Positions 8,066 to 16,169 of a stretch of 25,364 nucleotides of DNA are shown here, piece by piece (position 1 is the first letter of the stretch; the number at the start of each line of letters is the position of its first letter). The notes under the pieces were generated by a model. The model worked only from the letters and a program-made list of their open reading frames with translations. It was not told the origin of the DNA and did no database searches. The position numbers and the translations under genes were made by a program. This stretch comes from Proteobacteria bacterium ST_bin11. Lineage in GTDB: Bacteria; Pseudomonadota; Gammaproteobacteria; Methylococcales; Methylomonadaceae. The stretch lies in NCBI GenBank assembly GCA_002083615.1, contig MSXO01000024.1:1-25364 (forward strand). The letters are read 5' to 3'.

Positions 8066-10162
8066 CTAATTTTTCAGCCATTCCTGATTCGGCAGCCAAT
8101 TAGTTATCCATCCGGGCAAGTCCCCGGCAGGCATAGGCCGGGCGATACCGTAGCCTTGAGCGTTGTCGCAGCCCAGTTTCAGCAATAGCAAGCCTTGTTC
8201 TTCGGTTTCCACGCCTTCGGCGATCACTTGCCGATGAAAAGTGGCGGTAAGATTGATGATGCCAGCGACAATGGCCAGATCTTCGGGGTCGCCGAGAATG
8301 TCGCGAATAAACGATTGGTCAATTTTTAAAGTGTCCGCTGGTAAGGCTTTCAGGTAGGTTAGCGACGAATAGCCGGTGCCAAAATCGTCCAGCGCAAAGC
8401 CGACGCCCAGTTTTTGGCATTCCTTCATCACCGCGGTGACGCGGCCAATATCTTCCAGGGCTGCAGTTTCCAATATCTCCAACTCCAGGCAGCGCGGCCG
8501 CAATTGCGGATGGGCGGCAAAGCCGGCTTTCAAGGTTTCGACGAAGTCGTGGTGCAGTAAGTGGCGGGGGGCGATATTGATGCTAATCACAATATTCAAG
8601 CCCATGTCTTGCCACTTCTGCAAGTGGTCCAGCGCGCTGGTCAGTACCCAATTGCCTAAAGCTATGACTAGCTCGGTGCCTTCTATATTGGGCAAAAACG
8701 CGGCAGGCGACAATAATCCGCGCGCAGGATGTTGCCAGCGAATCAAGGCTTCCGCGCCCAGCACTTTACCCAGACGCATATTCACCTTAGGTTGAAAATA
8801 CAGCTCGAACTGGTTGTTGAGCAGCGCGGTTTCGATTTGGGTTAGGGTTTCACCGCGTATCAGAGCGATCCGATCAAGCTCCTGATCGAATAGGTGGTAA
8901 CGATTTTTGCCGCGCTGTTTAGCAACATACATGGCCTGGTCAGCATGCCGAAGCAAGGTGTCTGCGCTCGCTAGATCGTCTGGGTACAGGGTAAGACCGA
9001 CGCTGGCAGAGACGCAGACCAGGTTGTCTTCAACGCTGAAGGGTTCCGCGATTTTACAGAGCATACGCTCTACGACCGCTTCGTATTCGCGGCTATCGTT
9101 AAAATCCAGCAACAGCAGCACAAACTCGTCGCCGCCTATCCGCGCCACAGTGTCGCCAGCGCGCAGGCAATCGCGAATGCGCAGGGACACTTCTATCAAC
9201 AATTGATCGCCTACTTCGTGACCGAATTCATCGTTGACCGGTTTAAAGCCGTCCAGATCCAAATAACAGACTGCCATATGATTGCCGGCTCGGTGCGTAT
9301 GCGCTAATGCTTGAGCGAGACGGTCCGCCAGCAGCACCCGATTAGGAATGCCGGTCAACGGATCGAAATGAGCGATGCGCTCCAGATCGTATTCGTGATT
9401 CTTCTGCGGGGTGATGTCTGCCGATAGGCCGATGTAATGATGAATTTGGCCGTTGTCGTCTCGCACCACCGAAATCGACGTCAGCGCGGCGAATACCTCG
9501 CCCTGTTTGTTGCGGTTCCAGATTTCGCCGCTCCAATGATCGTGTGCGATCAGCGCTTGCCACATGGCTTTGTAGAACTCCACGGATTGCCGGCCGGATT
9601 TGAGCATACTGGGGTTTTTACCCAAAACTTCCTCGCGCGAATAGCCGGTAATTCGGCTGAACGCCGCATTGATATCGATGATGCGATTCTCGCCGTCGGT
9701 AATCACCACACTATCGTGGGTGTGGGCGAATACGCTGGCCGCCAAGCGTTGGTCGGCCTCTCGGCGTTGCAGTTCCTGGCGTAATTGTTCGCGCTCCAGC
9801 AGGTTGCGAATCCGCAAGCGGGCAATTTCGATATTGATGGGTTTGGTTAGATAGTCTGCGGCCCCCAAGGAAAAGCCCTGTGCCTCGGCCTGAATCTCGT
9901 TTAAAGCCGTCACAAACACAATCGGAATATCTTTTAACAGCAGATTGGCCTTGATCCGGCGGCAGGTTTCATAGCCATCCATATCCGGCATCATGATGTC
10001 CAGTAATATCAAGTCTGGCGGTGTATCCAGAGCCAGTTCTAGGCCTTTGCCGCCAGAGGCGGCGATTTGAATTTGATAATCGTCTTGTAATGCCAAACCC
10101 AACAAGGCCAGATTGGCCGGCGTATCGTCTATGGCGAGAATTTTCAACGGCTTGGTGTTCAC
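8066..10162 (-). CDS. REC-PAS-GGDEF-EAL response regulator (c-di-GMP turnover)
   Basis: 698 residues starting at GTG, overlapping the stop of the upstream kinase gene in GTGA. Receiver domain at about 6-125, with acidic pocket IDD and phosphoacceptor D55 in LLDIMMPDMDG. PAS domain at about 140-260. GGDEF domain at about 265-425 with an intact GGDEF site (343-347) and FDPLTGIPNR at its start. EAL domain at about 440-690 with EALIRW (about 469), DDFGTGYSS and IAEGVETEEQ. Both catalytic signatures look intact, so the protein could make and degrade c-di-GMP, with output set by phosphorylation and by the PAS domain. It is the last gene of the corrinoid operon. Translational coupling to the histidine kinase makes that kinase the obvious phosphodonor, though this is inferred from gene order. 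Confidence 0.93.
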   Translation of the reverse strand: MNTKPLKILAIDDTPANLALLGLALQDDYQIQIAASGGKGLELALDTPPDLILLDIMMPDMDGYETCRRIKANLLLKDIPIVFVTALNEIQAEAQGFSLGAADYLTKPINIEIARLRIRNLLEREQLRQELQRREADQRLAASVFAHTHDSVVITDGENRIIDINAAFSRITGYSREEVLGKNPSMLKSGRQSVEFYKAMWQALIAHDHWSGEIWNRNKQGEVFAALTSISVVRDDNGQIHHYIGLSADITPQKNHEYDLERIAHFDPLTGIPNRVLLADRLAQALAHTHRAGNHMAVCYLDLDGFKPVNDEFGHEVGDQLLIEVSLRIRDCLRAGDTVARIGGDEFVLLLLDFNDSREYEAVVERMLCKIAEPFSVEDNLVCVSASVGLTLYPDDLASADTLLRHADQAMYVAKQRGKNRYHLFDQELDRIALIRGETLTQIETALLNNQFELYFQPKVNMRLGKVLGAEALIRWQHPARGLLSPAAFLPNIEGTELVIALGNWVLTSALDHLQKWQDMGLNIVISINIAPRHLLHHDFVETLKAGFAAHPQLRPRCLELEILETAALEDIGRVTAVMKECQKLGVGFALDDFGTGYSSLTYLKALPADTLKIDQSFIRDILGDPEDLAIVAGIINLTATFHRQVIAEGVETEEQGLLLLKLGCDNAQGYGIARPMPAGDLPGWITNWLPNQEWLKN

Positions 10163-11778
10163 TCGGTTTGCGCTCCGTCCCAGCCCAAAACTGAATATAG
10201 CTGCTGTAATTGTTGGCGGGCCTGGTCGAATTTCATTTCGTTAACCAATAGGGCTATTTCTGCAAAACTTAGTTCGACTGGGCTACCGTGCAATAAATGC
10301 TGCACGGTTTTGACTTGATTGATGGCATGGAACATGTTTTTGGCGAGTAAGTTATCAAGTTCGTCCAATAGTAGCCGGATCTCGGTCTGGCTATGAATCA
10401 AGGCGATGTCTTCCGCGCTAAAACTCAGTGCCGAGGTCGCAGAGCGGGTTTGCTCGCTTTCGACTGCGGCTAAATACTGTTTTGCATATGGCAGGGGGGA
10501 GTGTTCTAGTTCGGCGTGATTGGGTAGTTGACAATCAACGAGGTCGCTGCGGATTTTGAACCAGAACCGCGCACCGCTGCCCGGACTGCTTTCCACGCCG
10601 GCTTCGCCCCGCATCAGTTCGGCAAAACGTTGCACGATGGATAGGCCCAGACCGGTGCCGGCGTATCGCCGGGTTGAGCTGGCGTCGACTTGGGTAAAGG
10701 GTTTGAATAGCAAACGCTGGTGCTCGGTAGCAATGCCGATGCCGCGATCGGTGACCGAAAACTCCAGTTGTGCTTGCAAGCCTTGCCGGCTTATCTCTGT
10801 TACTTGGATTTGGATGGTACCTTGATCGGTAAATTTGATGGCGTTGCTGACCAGGTTTGACAGCATTTGCCTAACCCTAATTTGATCCAGCAGGTAGCAC
10901 TGATCGGCGGGTCCTAGCCAAGCGGTTTCAATCCGCAAGTTTTTTTGATGCGCGCTTTCTCCGAATAGCGATTGAATTTCGGCGATGATTTGCCTGGGCT
11001 GCGTAGTCGAGTAAACCAGTTCCAGCCGATTCGCTTCGATTTTGGACAAGTCCAATACATCGTTTAAGAGGGTTAGCAGGGTTTGGCCGGATGCAAGGAT
11101 GGTGCGGGCGCATTCCTGCTGTTTGCTGGGATCGCAGTTTGGTAGGCTCAAGAGTTGTGCCATGCCCAAAATACCGTTTAACGGTGTGCGAATTTCGTGC
11201 GACATGGTGGCGAGGAAATTACTTTTGGCCTGGTTCGCGGTTTCGGCGATGCGGGTTTTTATTTCGTTGCTCAAAATCAGCGCCATGTGCGAAAAAAACG
11301 GCGCCAGATAATCGCGCATTTGTGCTGAGCCCAACATGTCGGTCATTTTGATAACGCCGATTAATTCCTTGCCTACCTGCAGGGGCATCACCCAGTTACA
11401 GGCAACCGCGGGGGTGTTGCCGCGCAGTAAGGTATGCTCAGAATCGGTGGTTTGTTCGACAAAGCGGCGATGTTGAAAAACTTCATTGATCAAGGGGTCG
11501 TCGACATGCTCGATAACCTGACGCTCGCCGGCCAAGTTGGCGTAATGAATCTCCGCTTCATCGAGATAATAAATTTCGATATTGCTGCCGCCCAAACTAC
11601 CGCACAAAGCGGCCATCAAGCTCTCCAGCAACCCTTCGACGCCGGCGATGGGGTTTAGCAATTCCACCATATGCAGGATCAAATAAAGATTGGCTTTTTC
11701 TTCCGAAAGCTTGCGGACGCGGCCTTCCAATTGCTTGATTTGGTCCTGGAGCTCTTGCGGGGCGGATGCTTGACTCAT
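10159..11778 (-). CDS. Soluble GAF-domain histidine kinase
   Basis: 539 residues from the ATG at 11778, which overlaps the stop of the DUF1638 gene as ATGA. A longer in-frame start at 11853 lies inside that gene and is unlikely. Residues 1-32 look coiled-coil, followed by a GAF domain at about 33-165. HisKA contains TMSHEIRTPLNG with phosphoacceptor His194. The HATPase domain has an N box (LSNLVSNAIKF), G1 (DRGIGI) and G2 (GTGLGLSIVQRF). A helical tail of about 120 residues follows, with no recognisable receiver domain. I see no membrane segment, so the signal is probably cytoplasmic. The gene is locked between the corrinoid methyltransferase genes and the GGDEF-EAL regulator. It is therefore likely to sense a state of the corrinoid module or a small ligand in the GAF pocket; this is inference. 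Confidence 0.92.
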   Translation of the reverse strand: MSQASAPQELQDQIKQLEGRVRKLSEEKANLYLILHMVELLNPIAGVEGLLESLMAALCGSLGGSNIEIYYLDEAEIHYANLAGERQVIEHVDDPLINEVFQHRRFVEQTTDSEHTLLRGNTPAVACNWVMPLQVGKELIGVIKMTDMLGSAQMRDYLAPFFSHMALILSNEIKTRIAETANQAKSNFLATMSHEIRTPLNGILGMAQLLSLPNCDPSKQQECARTILASGQTLLTLLNDVLDLSKIEANRLELVYSTTQPRQIIAEIQSLFGESAHQKNLRIETAWLGPADQCYLLDQIRVRQMLSNLVSNAIKFTDQGTIQIQVTEISRQGLQAQLEFSVTDRGIGIATEHQRLLFKPFTQVDASSTRRYAGTGLGLSIVQRFAELMRGEAGVESSPGSGARFWFKIRSDLVDCQLPNHAELEHSPLPYAKQYLAAVESEQTRSATSALSFSAEDIALIHSQTEIRLLLDELDNLLAKNMFHAINQVKTVQHLLHGSPVELSFAEIALLVNEMKFDQARQQLQQLYSVLGWDGAQTE

Positions 11779-12395
11779 TGTTCCGCAGCAAGTCGCCGCT
11801 GAATGGCATCTGCTAATACCGATTCCACATGATCGAGATCGACATCCAGCCATGCCAGCGGTAGATCCACGAAACGCGCAGCGGTCTCGGCGGCGGCGCT
11901 GAAGTCGCCGTTACACGGAGTGCGCAGAGCCAGAATGTATTTGTGGCTGCTATGGAATATCTCTCGGATCACCGTCATATTCGCGCCGAAGCAGGCAGTG
12001 ATCATCGGTTCCCAAGTTAAGGCCCAGTCTTCCAGTAAAAAATACGCGCCTTTTTCCAGCTCTTGCATGAATAATTCGTAGCCCAGTAGCATCACGATAC
12101 AGTTTTGGCCGTGGGTACGGCAGGTGTGGTGGCTTTCTAAATATTTTTCCATCAACGGGTGGCAACTCCCATAAAACACCAGGGTTTTCTCGCCGAGTTT
12201 CTCGCGCTCTTCCAATGCTTGATTCAACTCCAGCGCCAGCCGATTCAGGTAATTGTGCAAAGCGGAATCCAGATAATGGGTATGGACGTTCCAATGATTT
12301 TTCTCGATTAAACTGTCGACTTCTTTGCGCAAAATACCGCAGCCGATTAGGGTCAGCGGTGCTTGGTGTTCCGGTTGTATCGCGATAGTTTTCAT
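11775..12395 (-). CDS. DUF1638 protein
   Basis: 206 residues. DUF1638 features are present: TLIGCGILRKEV near the N-terminus, then FYGSCHPLMEKYL and a downstream C-x6-C with MLLGYELF. The conserved Cys/His set (GCG, SCH, HTC, QNC) could bind a metal or cofactor. The family has no firm biochemical role, but its genes are commonly found beside corrinoid proteins, UroD-type methyltransferases and RACE activators, exactly as here. Both ends overlap their neighbours as ATGA, so it should be produced in step with the methyltransferase. No signal peptide or membrane segment is seen; it is cytoplasmic. Confidence 0.87.
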   Translation of the reverse strand: MKTIAIQPEHQAPLTLIGCGILRKEVDSLIEKNHWNVHTHYLDSALHNYLNRLALELNQALEEREKLGEKTLVFYGSCHPLMEKYLESHHTCRTHGQNCIVMLLGYELFMQELEKGAYFLLEDWALTWEPMITACFGANMTVIREIFHSSHKYILALRTPCNGDFSAAAETAARFVDLPLAWLDVDLDHVESVLADAIQRRLAAEQ

Positions 12396-13420
12396 CCCAG
12401 TCTCCCATATTCAAATCCGGCATCGACCATGGCCTGAATATTGGCTGCGGGCACTGCCATTGGCATCACGCCGTTACCGAACAAAAAATGGCCGCCGGTT
12501 TTGCCAATTTCGACAATCCGCTTTGCTTCAGCGCGGGTTTGCTCCGGGCTCCAATGAATCATTTTAATGTCGTCGATTACCCCGCAGGTCAGACCGCGGG
12601 TGCCTACAAGGCGTTTGGCTTCGGTAATGTCGGCGAGCGGGCTGATATAGTGGGTTTTGATGTGCAGTTCATCGAAAACTAGATCAATGACATCATTGAA
12701 AGGCGCCATGCCACAGTAATAGACCACGCCTTCGCTACCCCCCGGCAGCAAGTCTCGTCGCATCCAGGGCATTACAATTTGCTCGATTTGCTTGCGGCTG
12801 ACGAAATACGGCGAGCCGAATGGTGTGGAATAAATCAGTACATTTGCTCCCAAAGCGCGCATCGCGGCGATTTCCTGTTGGAAGAAGTTGGAGCATTTTT
12901 GCAGCAGCTCGTCGCGCAAATCGAACGGGCCAAGTAGGAATAGCTCCATCCATTTTTCCATGCCCATCAGTATTGACGGTAAAGTGGTCGAGGCGGTGAC
13001 ATAGGCGCAAATCGGATGCGTTGCGCCGATTTCGCTGTGCAAAATTTTTAAGCAGTCGGCAATCGGTTGCCAAGCCGGGTGTTGGGTAATGTCGGCGGGA
13101 ATCTCGAGTCTGGCAATATCGTCCAAACTTTTGATAACGAAGTCTGAGACATTCGGTGCGCCGTCATCGGCAAACAGAATTTCCCGGCAACCCAACAATT
13201 CCGCTTCCTTGCCAGCATAATGCAGGCTCCAGATGTTGTCGTAGCCGTAACGCTGCCGCATGCGCAGTTGGGCGTCGGCGACATATTCGCCTTTGCTGAA
13301 GTATTCTTTGGCGCACATCCCCAATTCCCGCGCGCCGTGATCGGGCAGGTTGCAAAAAACCGGTATGCGCGGTGCGGGCGTGCCGTTAAGCGCAGCGGCG
13401 AGGATTTCAAGAGGTGTCAT
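12392..13420 (-). CDS. UroD-family (MtaA/CmuA-like) corrinoid methyltransferase with altered zinc site
   Basis: 342 residues, full length for the family, a TIM barrel of the uroporphyrinogen decarboxylase superfamily. Its placement directly after a corrinoid protein and before DUF1638 points to a methyltransferase and not a haem-biosynthesis decarboxylase. In MtaA/MtbA-type enzymes zinc is held by H-x-C and a later Cys. By eye, the first motif here reads YYCG (Tyr234, Cys236), so the His is Tyr, and the later site reads FGNGVMP (Asn316) where MtaA-type proteins have G-C-G and UroD has G-H-G. Only one of three usual ligands remains. It may use a non-thiol substrate, bind metal otherwise, or be non-catalytic. 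The N-terminal half is rich in aromatic residues (RYGYDNIWSLHYAG). Start and stop both overlap neighbouring genes as ATGA. Confidence 0.87.
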   Translation of the reverse strand: MTPLEILAAALNGTPAPRIPVFCNLPDHGARELGMCAKEYFSKGEYVADAQLRMRQRYGYDNIWSLHYAGKEAELLGCREILFADDGAPNVSDFVIKSLDDIARLEIPADITQHPAWQPIADCLKILHSEIGATHPICAYVTASTTLPSILMGMEKWMELFLLGPFDLRDELLQKCSNFFQQEIAAMRALGANVLIYSTPFGSPYFVSRKQIEQIVMPWMRRDLLPGGSEGVVYYCGMAPFNDVIDLVFDELHIKTHYISPLADITEAKRLVGTRGLTCGVIDDIKMIHWSPEQTRAEAKRIVEIGKTGGHFLFGNGVMPMAVPAANIQAMVDAGFEYGRLG

Positions 13421-14082
13421 GGCTTTACCCCACGAATCAGCTCGACGATGACTTTGGCGGCGGTGACGCCATCCGGTGCCCAGGCATCCGCGCCGACCTT
13501 GGCGTACAAATCTGGATCAAAACGGTAAGGAGCGCCGCCTACCGCGAGTTTGATTTGCTGTTCCAATCCCTGCGCTTGTAGCAAAGTGCGCACACCCAAA
13601 CTGCCTTTTTCGCTGGTGGCGGTGTGGACCATCATTGCGGATACCGCGATGACCTGAGCATTCTCAGCTACCGCAGTATCGACGAATTTTTCGGCGCTGA
13701 CATTGGTGCCCAGATCGATCACATCCACCATCAGCGATTTCAAACAGCCGCTGACGATTCGTTTACCCAAGGAATGCAAGTCGCCGTATGCCGCGCCGAT
13801 GACCACCCGGCCTATCATTTTTGGCGGCTTGCTGAATTTTTCCAGCATTTTCTCGGTGACATCGGCGGCTATTTGCGCGGTCATGAAATGTTGGGCCAGA
13901 TTGGCGTCCGGATCCTTTTCGATCAAGGTCATCATTAGTTCGACGGCCGGGATGACTAATTTGAAGACGATATCTTCGGGACTGAATCCGTCGATCAAAG
14001 CCTGATTGACTACAGCCAGGGCTGCCGGCTTATCGGTCTCGAATACTGCCTGGTTGTAGGATTGAATATATACGTCAAGCAT
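13417..14082 (-). CDS. Corrinoid (methyl-carrier) protein
   Basis: 221 residues. Residues 1-88 form the helical cap typical of MtaC/MtbC-type carriers. Residues 90-215 form the Rossmann-like cobalamin domain, with GDLHSLG (D101, His103, G106) as the D-x-H-x-x-G signature; His103 would be the lower axial cobalt ligand. VSAMMVHTAT matches the usual serine-containing strand, and VGGAPYR the GG loop. The protein should carry a methyl group on Co(III) and pass it between methyltransferases. Its ATG shares a base with the stop of the activator gene (TAATG), and its stop overlaps the methyltransferase start (ATGA). Which compound methylates it is not evident: no MtaB-, MttB- or MtmB-type enzyme is in the window. 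Confidence 0.92.
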   Translation of the reverse strand: MLDVYIQSYNQAVFETDKPAALAVVNQALIDGFSPEDIVFKLVIPAVELMMTLIEKDPDANLAQHFMTAQIAADVTEKMLEKFSKPPKMIGRVVIGAAYGDLHSLGKRIVSGCLKSLMVDVIDLGTNVSAEKFVDTAVAENAQVIAVSAMMVHTATSEKGSLGVRTLLQAQGLEQQIKLAVGGAPYRFDPDLYAKVGADAWAPDGVTAAKVIVELIRGVKP

Positions 14083-15731
14083 TATTCCAACTCCCCGATG
14101 CCCATGGGTTGCAAGCGTAAATTGTCGATAAAGCGGTTTTCATATTCCAACAACCCGCCAAGATTGATCACACGAGCCCTTTGGGTAATGGTGTTCAATA
14201 GAGTTTGCGCTGCCGGATTTAACAGTAACTGCTCGCAGCCGGCCAGACTGGCGTTGGCAATTAGGCTGACGCGCTCGACAGCAACCGGGGGTAGCAAACC
14301 GACCCGGAACGCGTTGTTTAGGTTCAGATGCTGACCAAAACTTCCGCAAACCCATACTCGGGATAAATCTTTTACCGTCAAGCCTGAAAAGGCCAGTAAT
14401 TGAGCCATGGCTGCGGCTGTCGATGCCTTGGCGCGCTGAAAAATATCGATGTCGCTTGCAAAAATGGCGCTTTTTGAGACGCCTGCTTGCAATAAAAAGC
14501 CCTGCGCGGTTTGCGGCGCCGCGAACCGTCCCGAGGGTTTTAGATGCTTTTGGTCCAGCAGCAAGGCAACCGCATCGATGAAACCGCTGGCGCAATAGCC
14601 GCGTGCCGGAGCATCGCCTAAAGTGTGTAAGTGAATTGCTTCGGTGCCTATTGAAACGCTGCAAATTGCACCGGCTTCCGCCGCTAAACCGTTGCGCATA
14701 CCCACGCCTTCGAAGGCCGGGCCACCCGGCACAGAGCTTGCCCAGAGTTTTATGCCGTCCCACACTGCGATTTCGGTATTGGTGCCAAAGTCGGCCAACA
14801 ACATAGGTTGCGCTTGTTCCGTAATCCCGGTGGTAAGCAGGTCAGCTAGTAAATCCGAGCCGATAAATCCAGCCAATGGTTGGGCAATGTCTATTTCGGC
14901 ATGCGGTGTGCGCCATACTTGGCGCCAGGCCTCGTCATCGGCAGGTATGCAGGCGATGGGGCTTTGCCAGTTTTCAGGTTGGTAAAGACTGTCGCCGCTA
15001 TTGCCGGAAATCAGCGTCAACATCGCGGTATTGCCCACTATCAGCACTTTGCCCAGCTCTGCCAGTACCGGCGTTATTTCACCTATGTCGCGGCTGAGAA
15101 TATCCCGTATTCCGGCCATGATCGCATCGCGCGCTTGCTGACCTATCCGATGGCAATCCTGATCGTCCAGACGCTCGGCATCCAGGCGGGTCAGAATATC
15201 CGCACCATGCGCGACTTGCGGATTGATACTGTAGCGAGTACCGATCCTCCGCCCGGATTGTCGGTTCCAAACAGACAGGCGAATGTGTGTGGTTCCCAGG
15301 TCTACCGCCACGCCATAGACATGCTCGCAGATAGTGGGATTGCCAGCGGCGAGATAAAGTTGGTTTGGGTCCAGACTTTTCCAGACCGAATGCGGTGCGG
15401 GGTGTTCAAGGTAAAGGCTACAGTCACTCTGCGCCCGTAATTGGCAGGCTAAACGCATGCCGCTAGCCAGGTCTTCTGGAAGCAGCTTTTGCCGTTCCGC
15501 CAGCGTGGGTGGATTGAAATCGCCGCTGACTGTCTGAATCAGACAAGCACCGCAGGTACCCAAGCCGCCGCAGGCTGCGCGCACCCGTAGATCGGTCGTA
15601 TCCAGGGCTTGGCGCAGGGAGAGATCGGGTTTGAGCAACACCCTTAAAGTTATTTCGTCACTGCTGACCGTCGCCAGTCTATCGCTAGCCGAAGGCGGTG
15701 GTCGCCCGTCAATGGGCGCGATGGTGTGCAT
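14082..15731 (-). CDS. Reductive activator of corrinoid enzymes (2Fe-2S ferredoxin + ASKHA ATPase, DUF4445/RACE type)
   Basis: About 549 residues from the ATG at 15731. An in-frame GTG at 15773 would add 14 residues; neither has a good ribosome binding site. The N-terminal plant-type ferredoxin domain has CGGLGTCGAC plus a later LACQ, giving C-x5-C-x2-C...C for a 2Fe-2S cluster. A middle linker leads to the ASKHA-type domain with VDLGTTHIRLSVW (phosphate-1-like) and LADFGTNTEIAVWDG (phosphate-2-like), then GGPAFEGVGM. This layout is that of the RACE proteins that reduce inactive Co(II) corrinoid proteins to Co(I) in an ATP-dependent way. It is the first gene of the operon and fits as the maintenance enzyme for the corrinoid protein encoded next. 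It lacks the C-terminal 4Fe-4S motifs of methanogen RamA. Confidence 0.9.
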   Translation of the reverse strand: MHTIAPIDGRPPPSASDRLATVSSDEITLRVLLKPDLSLRQALDTTDLRVRAACGGLGTCGACLIQTVSGDFNPPTLAERQKLLPEDLASGMRLACQLRAQSDCSLYLEHPAPHSVWKSLDPNQLYLAAGNPTICEHVYGVAVDLGTTHIRLSVWNRQSGRRIGTRYSINPQVAHGADILTRLDAERLDDQDCHRIGQQARDAIMAGIRDILSRDIGEITPVLAELGKVLIVGNTAMLTLISGNSGDSLYQPENWQSPIACIPADDEAWRQVWRTPHAEIDIAQPLAGFIGSDLLADLLTTGITEQAQPMLLADFGTNTEIAVWDGIKLWASSVPGGPAFEGVGMRNGLAAEAGAICSVSIGTEAIHLHTLGDAPARGYCASGFIDAVALLLDQKHLKPSGRFAAPQTAQGFLLQAGVSKSAIFASDIDIFQRAKASTAAAMAQLLAFSGLTVKDLSRVWVCGSFGQHLNLNNAFRVGLLPPVAVERVSLIANASLAGCEQLLLNPAAQTLLNTITQRARVINLGGLLEYENRFIDNLRLQPMGIGELE

Positions 15732-15864
15732 AGTGTATTGAAATCGGAAACTGTTTTTCGGATGCCCGCACACGCAGATTACCCACTGATTTTGCGGCAG
15801 TGCGGGTTATGAAAGCGAATGTGGGCTTAACAACTGCTGGCGTCATCTGTTTGGGGGGCGGCGT

Positions 15865-15978
15865 ATGACCAAAATTACTCGTTTTTCCCGTTTCATTTTA
15901 GTGCGTATCGTTAGTTTCGCTTGCGCGATCCTCGCTTTTCAGCAATTTTCCTTTATCAGATGGGCTTTTACGGCATAA
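15865..15978 (+). CDS. Possible 37-residue hydrophobic small protein
   Basis: ATG at 15865 is preceded by GGGGGG at about 6 nt, and the frame ends at TAA 15976-15978. The product has a basic start (MTKITRFSR) followed by a hydrophobic stretch (FILVRIVSFACAILAF). It could be a small membrane or leader peptide, or chance. No homologue is recognised. Confidence 0.15.
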   Translation: MTKITRFSRFILVRIVSFACAILAFQQFSFIRWAFTA

Positions 15979-16052
15979 ACTCGTCGGTATGCGGTTACGC
16001 TTTGTTTGAAAGACGTGTTGGCGACTGAGGCTCAGTGTTCCTGAAATGCCAT

Positions 16053-16093
16053 CGCCAAGTGGTCAGATTTGCCTACACTCAAAGCACTTGGCG
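16053..16093. promoter_or_regulatory. 9-bp inverted repeat upstream of the REC-kinase gene
   Basis: CGCCAAGTG (16053-16061) and CACTTGGCG (16085-16093) are perfect arms 23 nt apart, ending 77 nt before the ATG at 16170. The spacing between arm centres is 32 bp, about three helical turns, which would suit a dimeric regulator. Only the repeat is seen; the binding role is inferred. Confidence 0.35.
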
Positions 16094-16169
16094 CGCGACT
16101 TGAACTCGGCCTGGCGAGATACTTGCCGTCAAACTGGATCATGGCTTCACCCAATCGGACGGAACTTAG

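Larger units (their letters stand above)
15732..16169. promoter_or_regulatory. Divergent intergenic region between the corrinoid operon and the REC-kinase gene
   Basis: About 440 nt that must hold promoters for both directions. An imperfect hairpin (ACCCACTG at 15781-15788 with CAGTGCGGGT) lies in the leader of the minus-strand operon. ACTGAGGCTCAGT is a short palindrome at 16024-16036. A 9-bp inverted repeat is listed separately. I looked for a cobalamin riboswitch on the minus strand and could not find a convincing B12 box. No clear -10/-35 pair stands out on either strand. Confidence 0.4.

Noticed and set aside
11779..11853. N-terminal extension of the GAF kinase
   Set aside because: It lies wholly within the DUF1638 gene, and the ATG at 11778 forms the ATGA overlap seen at other junctions of the operon.
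15732..15870. Cobalamin riboswitch before the corrinoid operon
   Set aside because: I searched for a B12 box on the minus strand and found only an imperfect hairpin. Not supportable by eye; a covariance search would decide.
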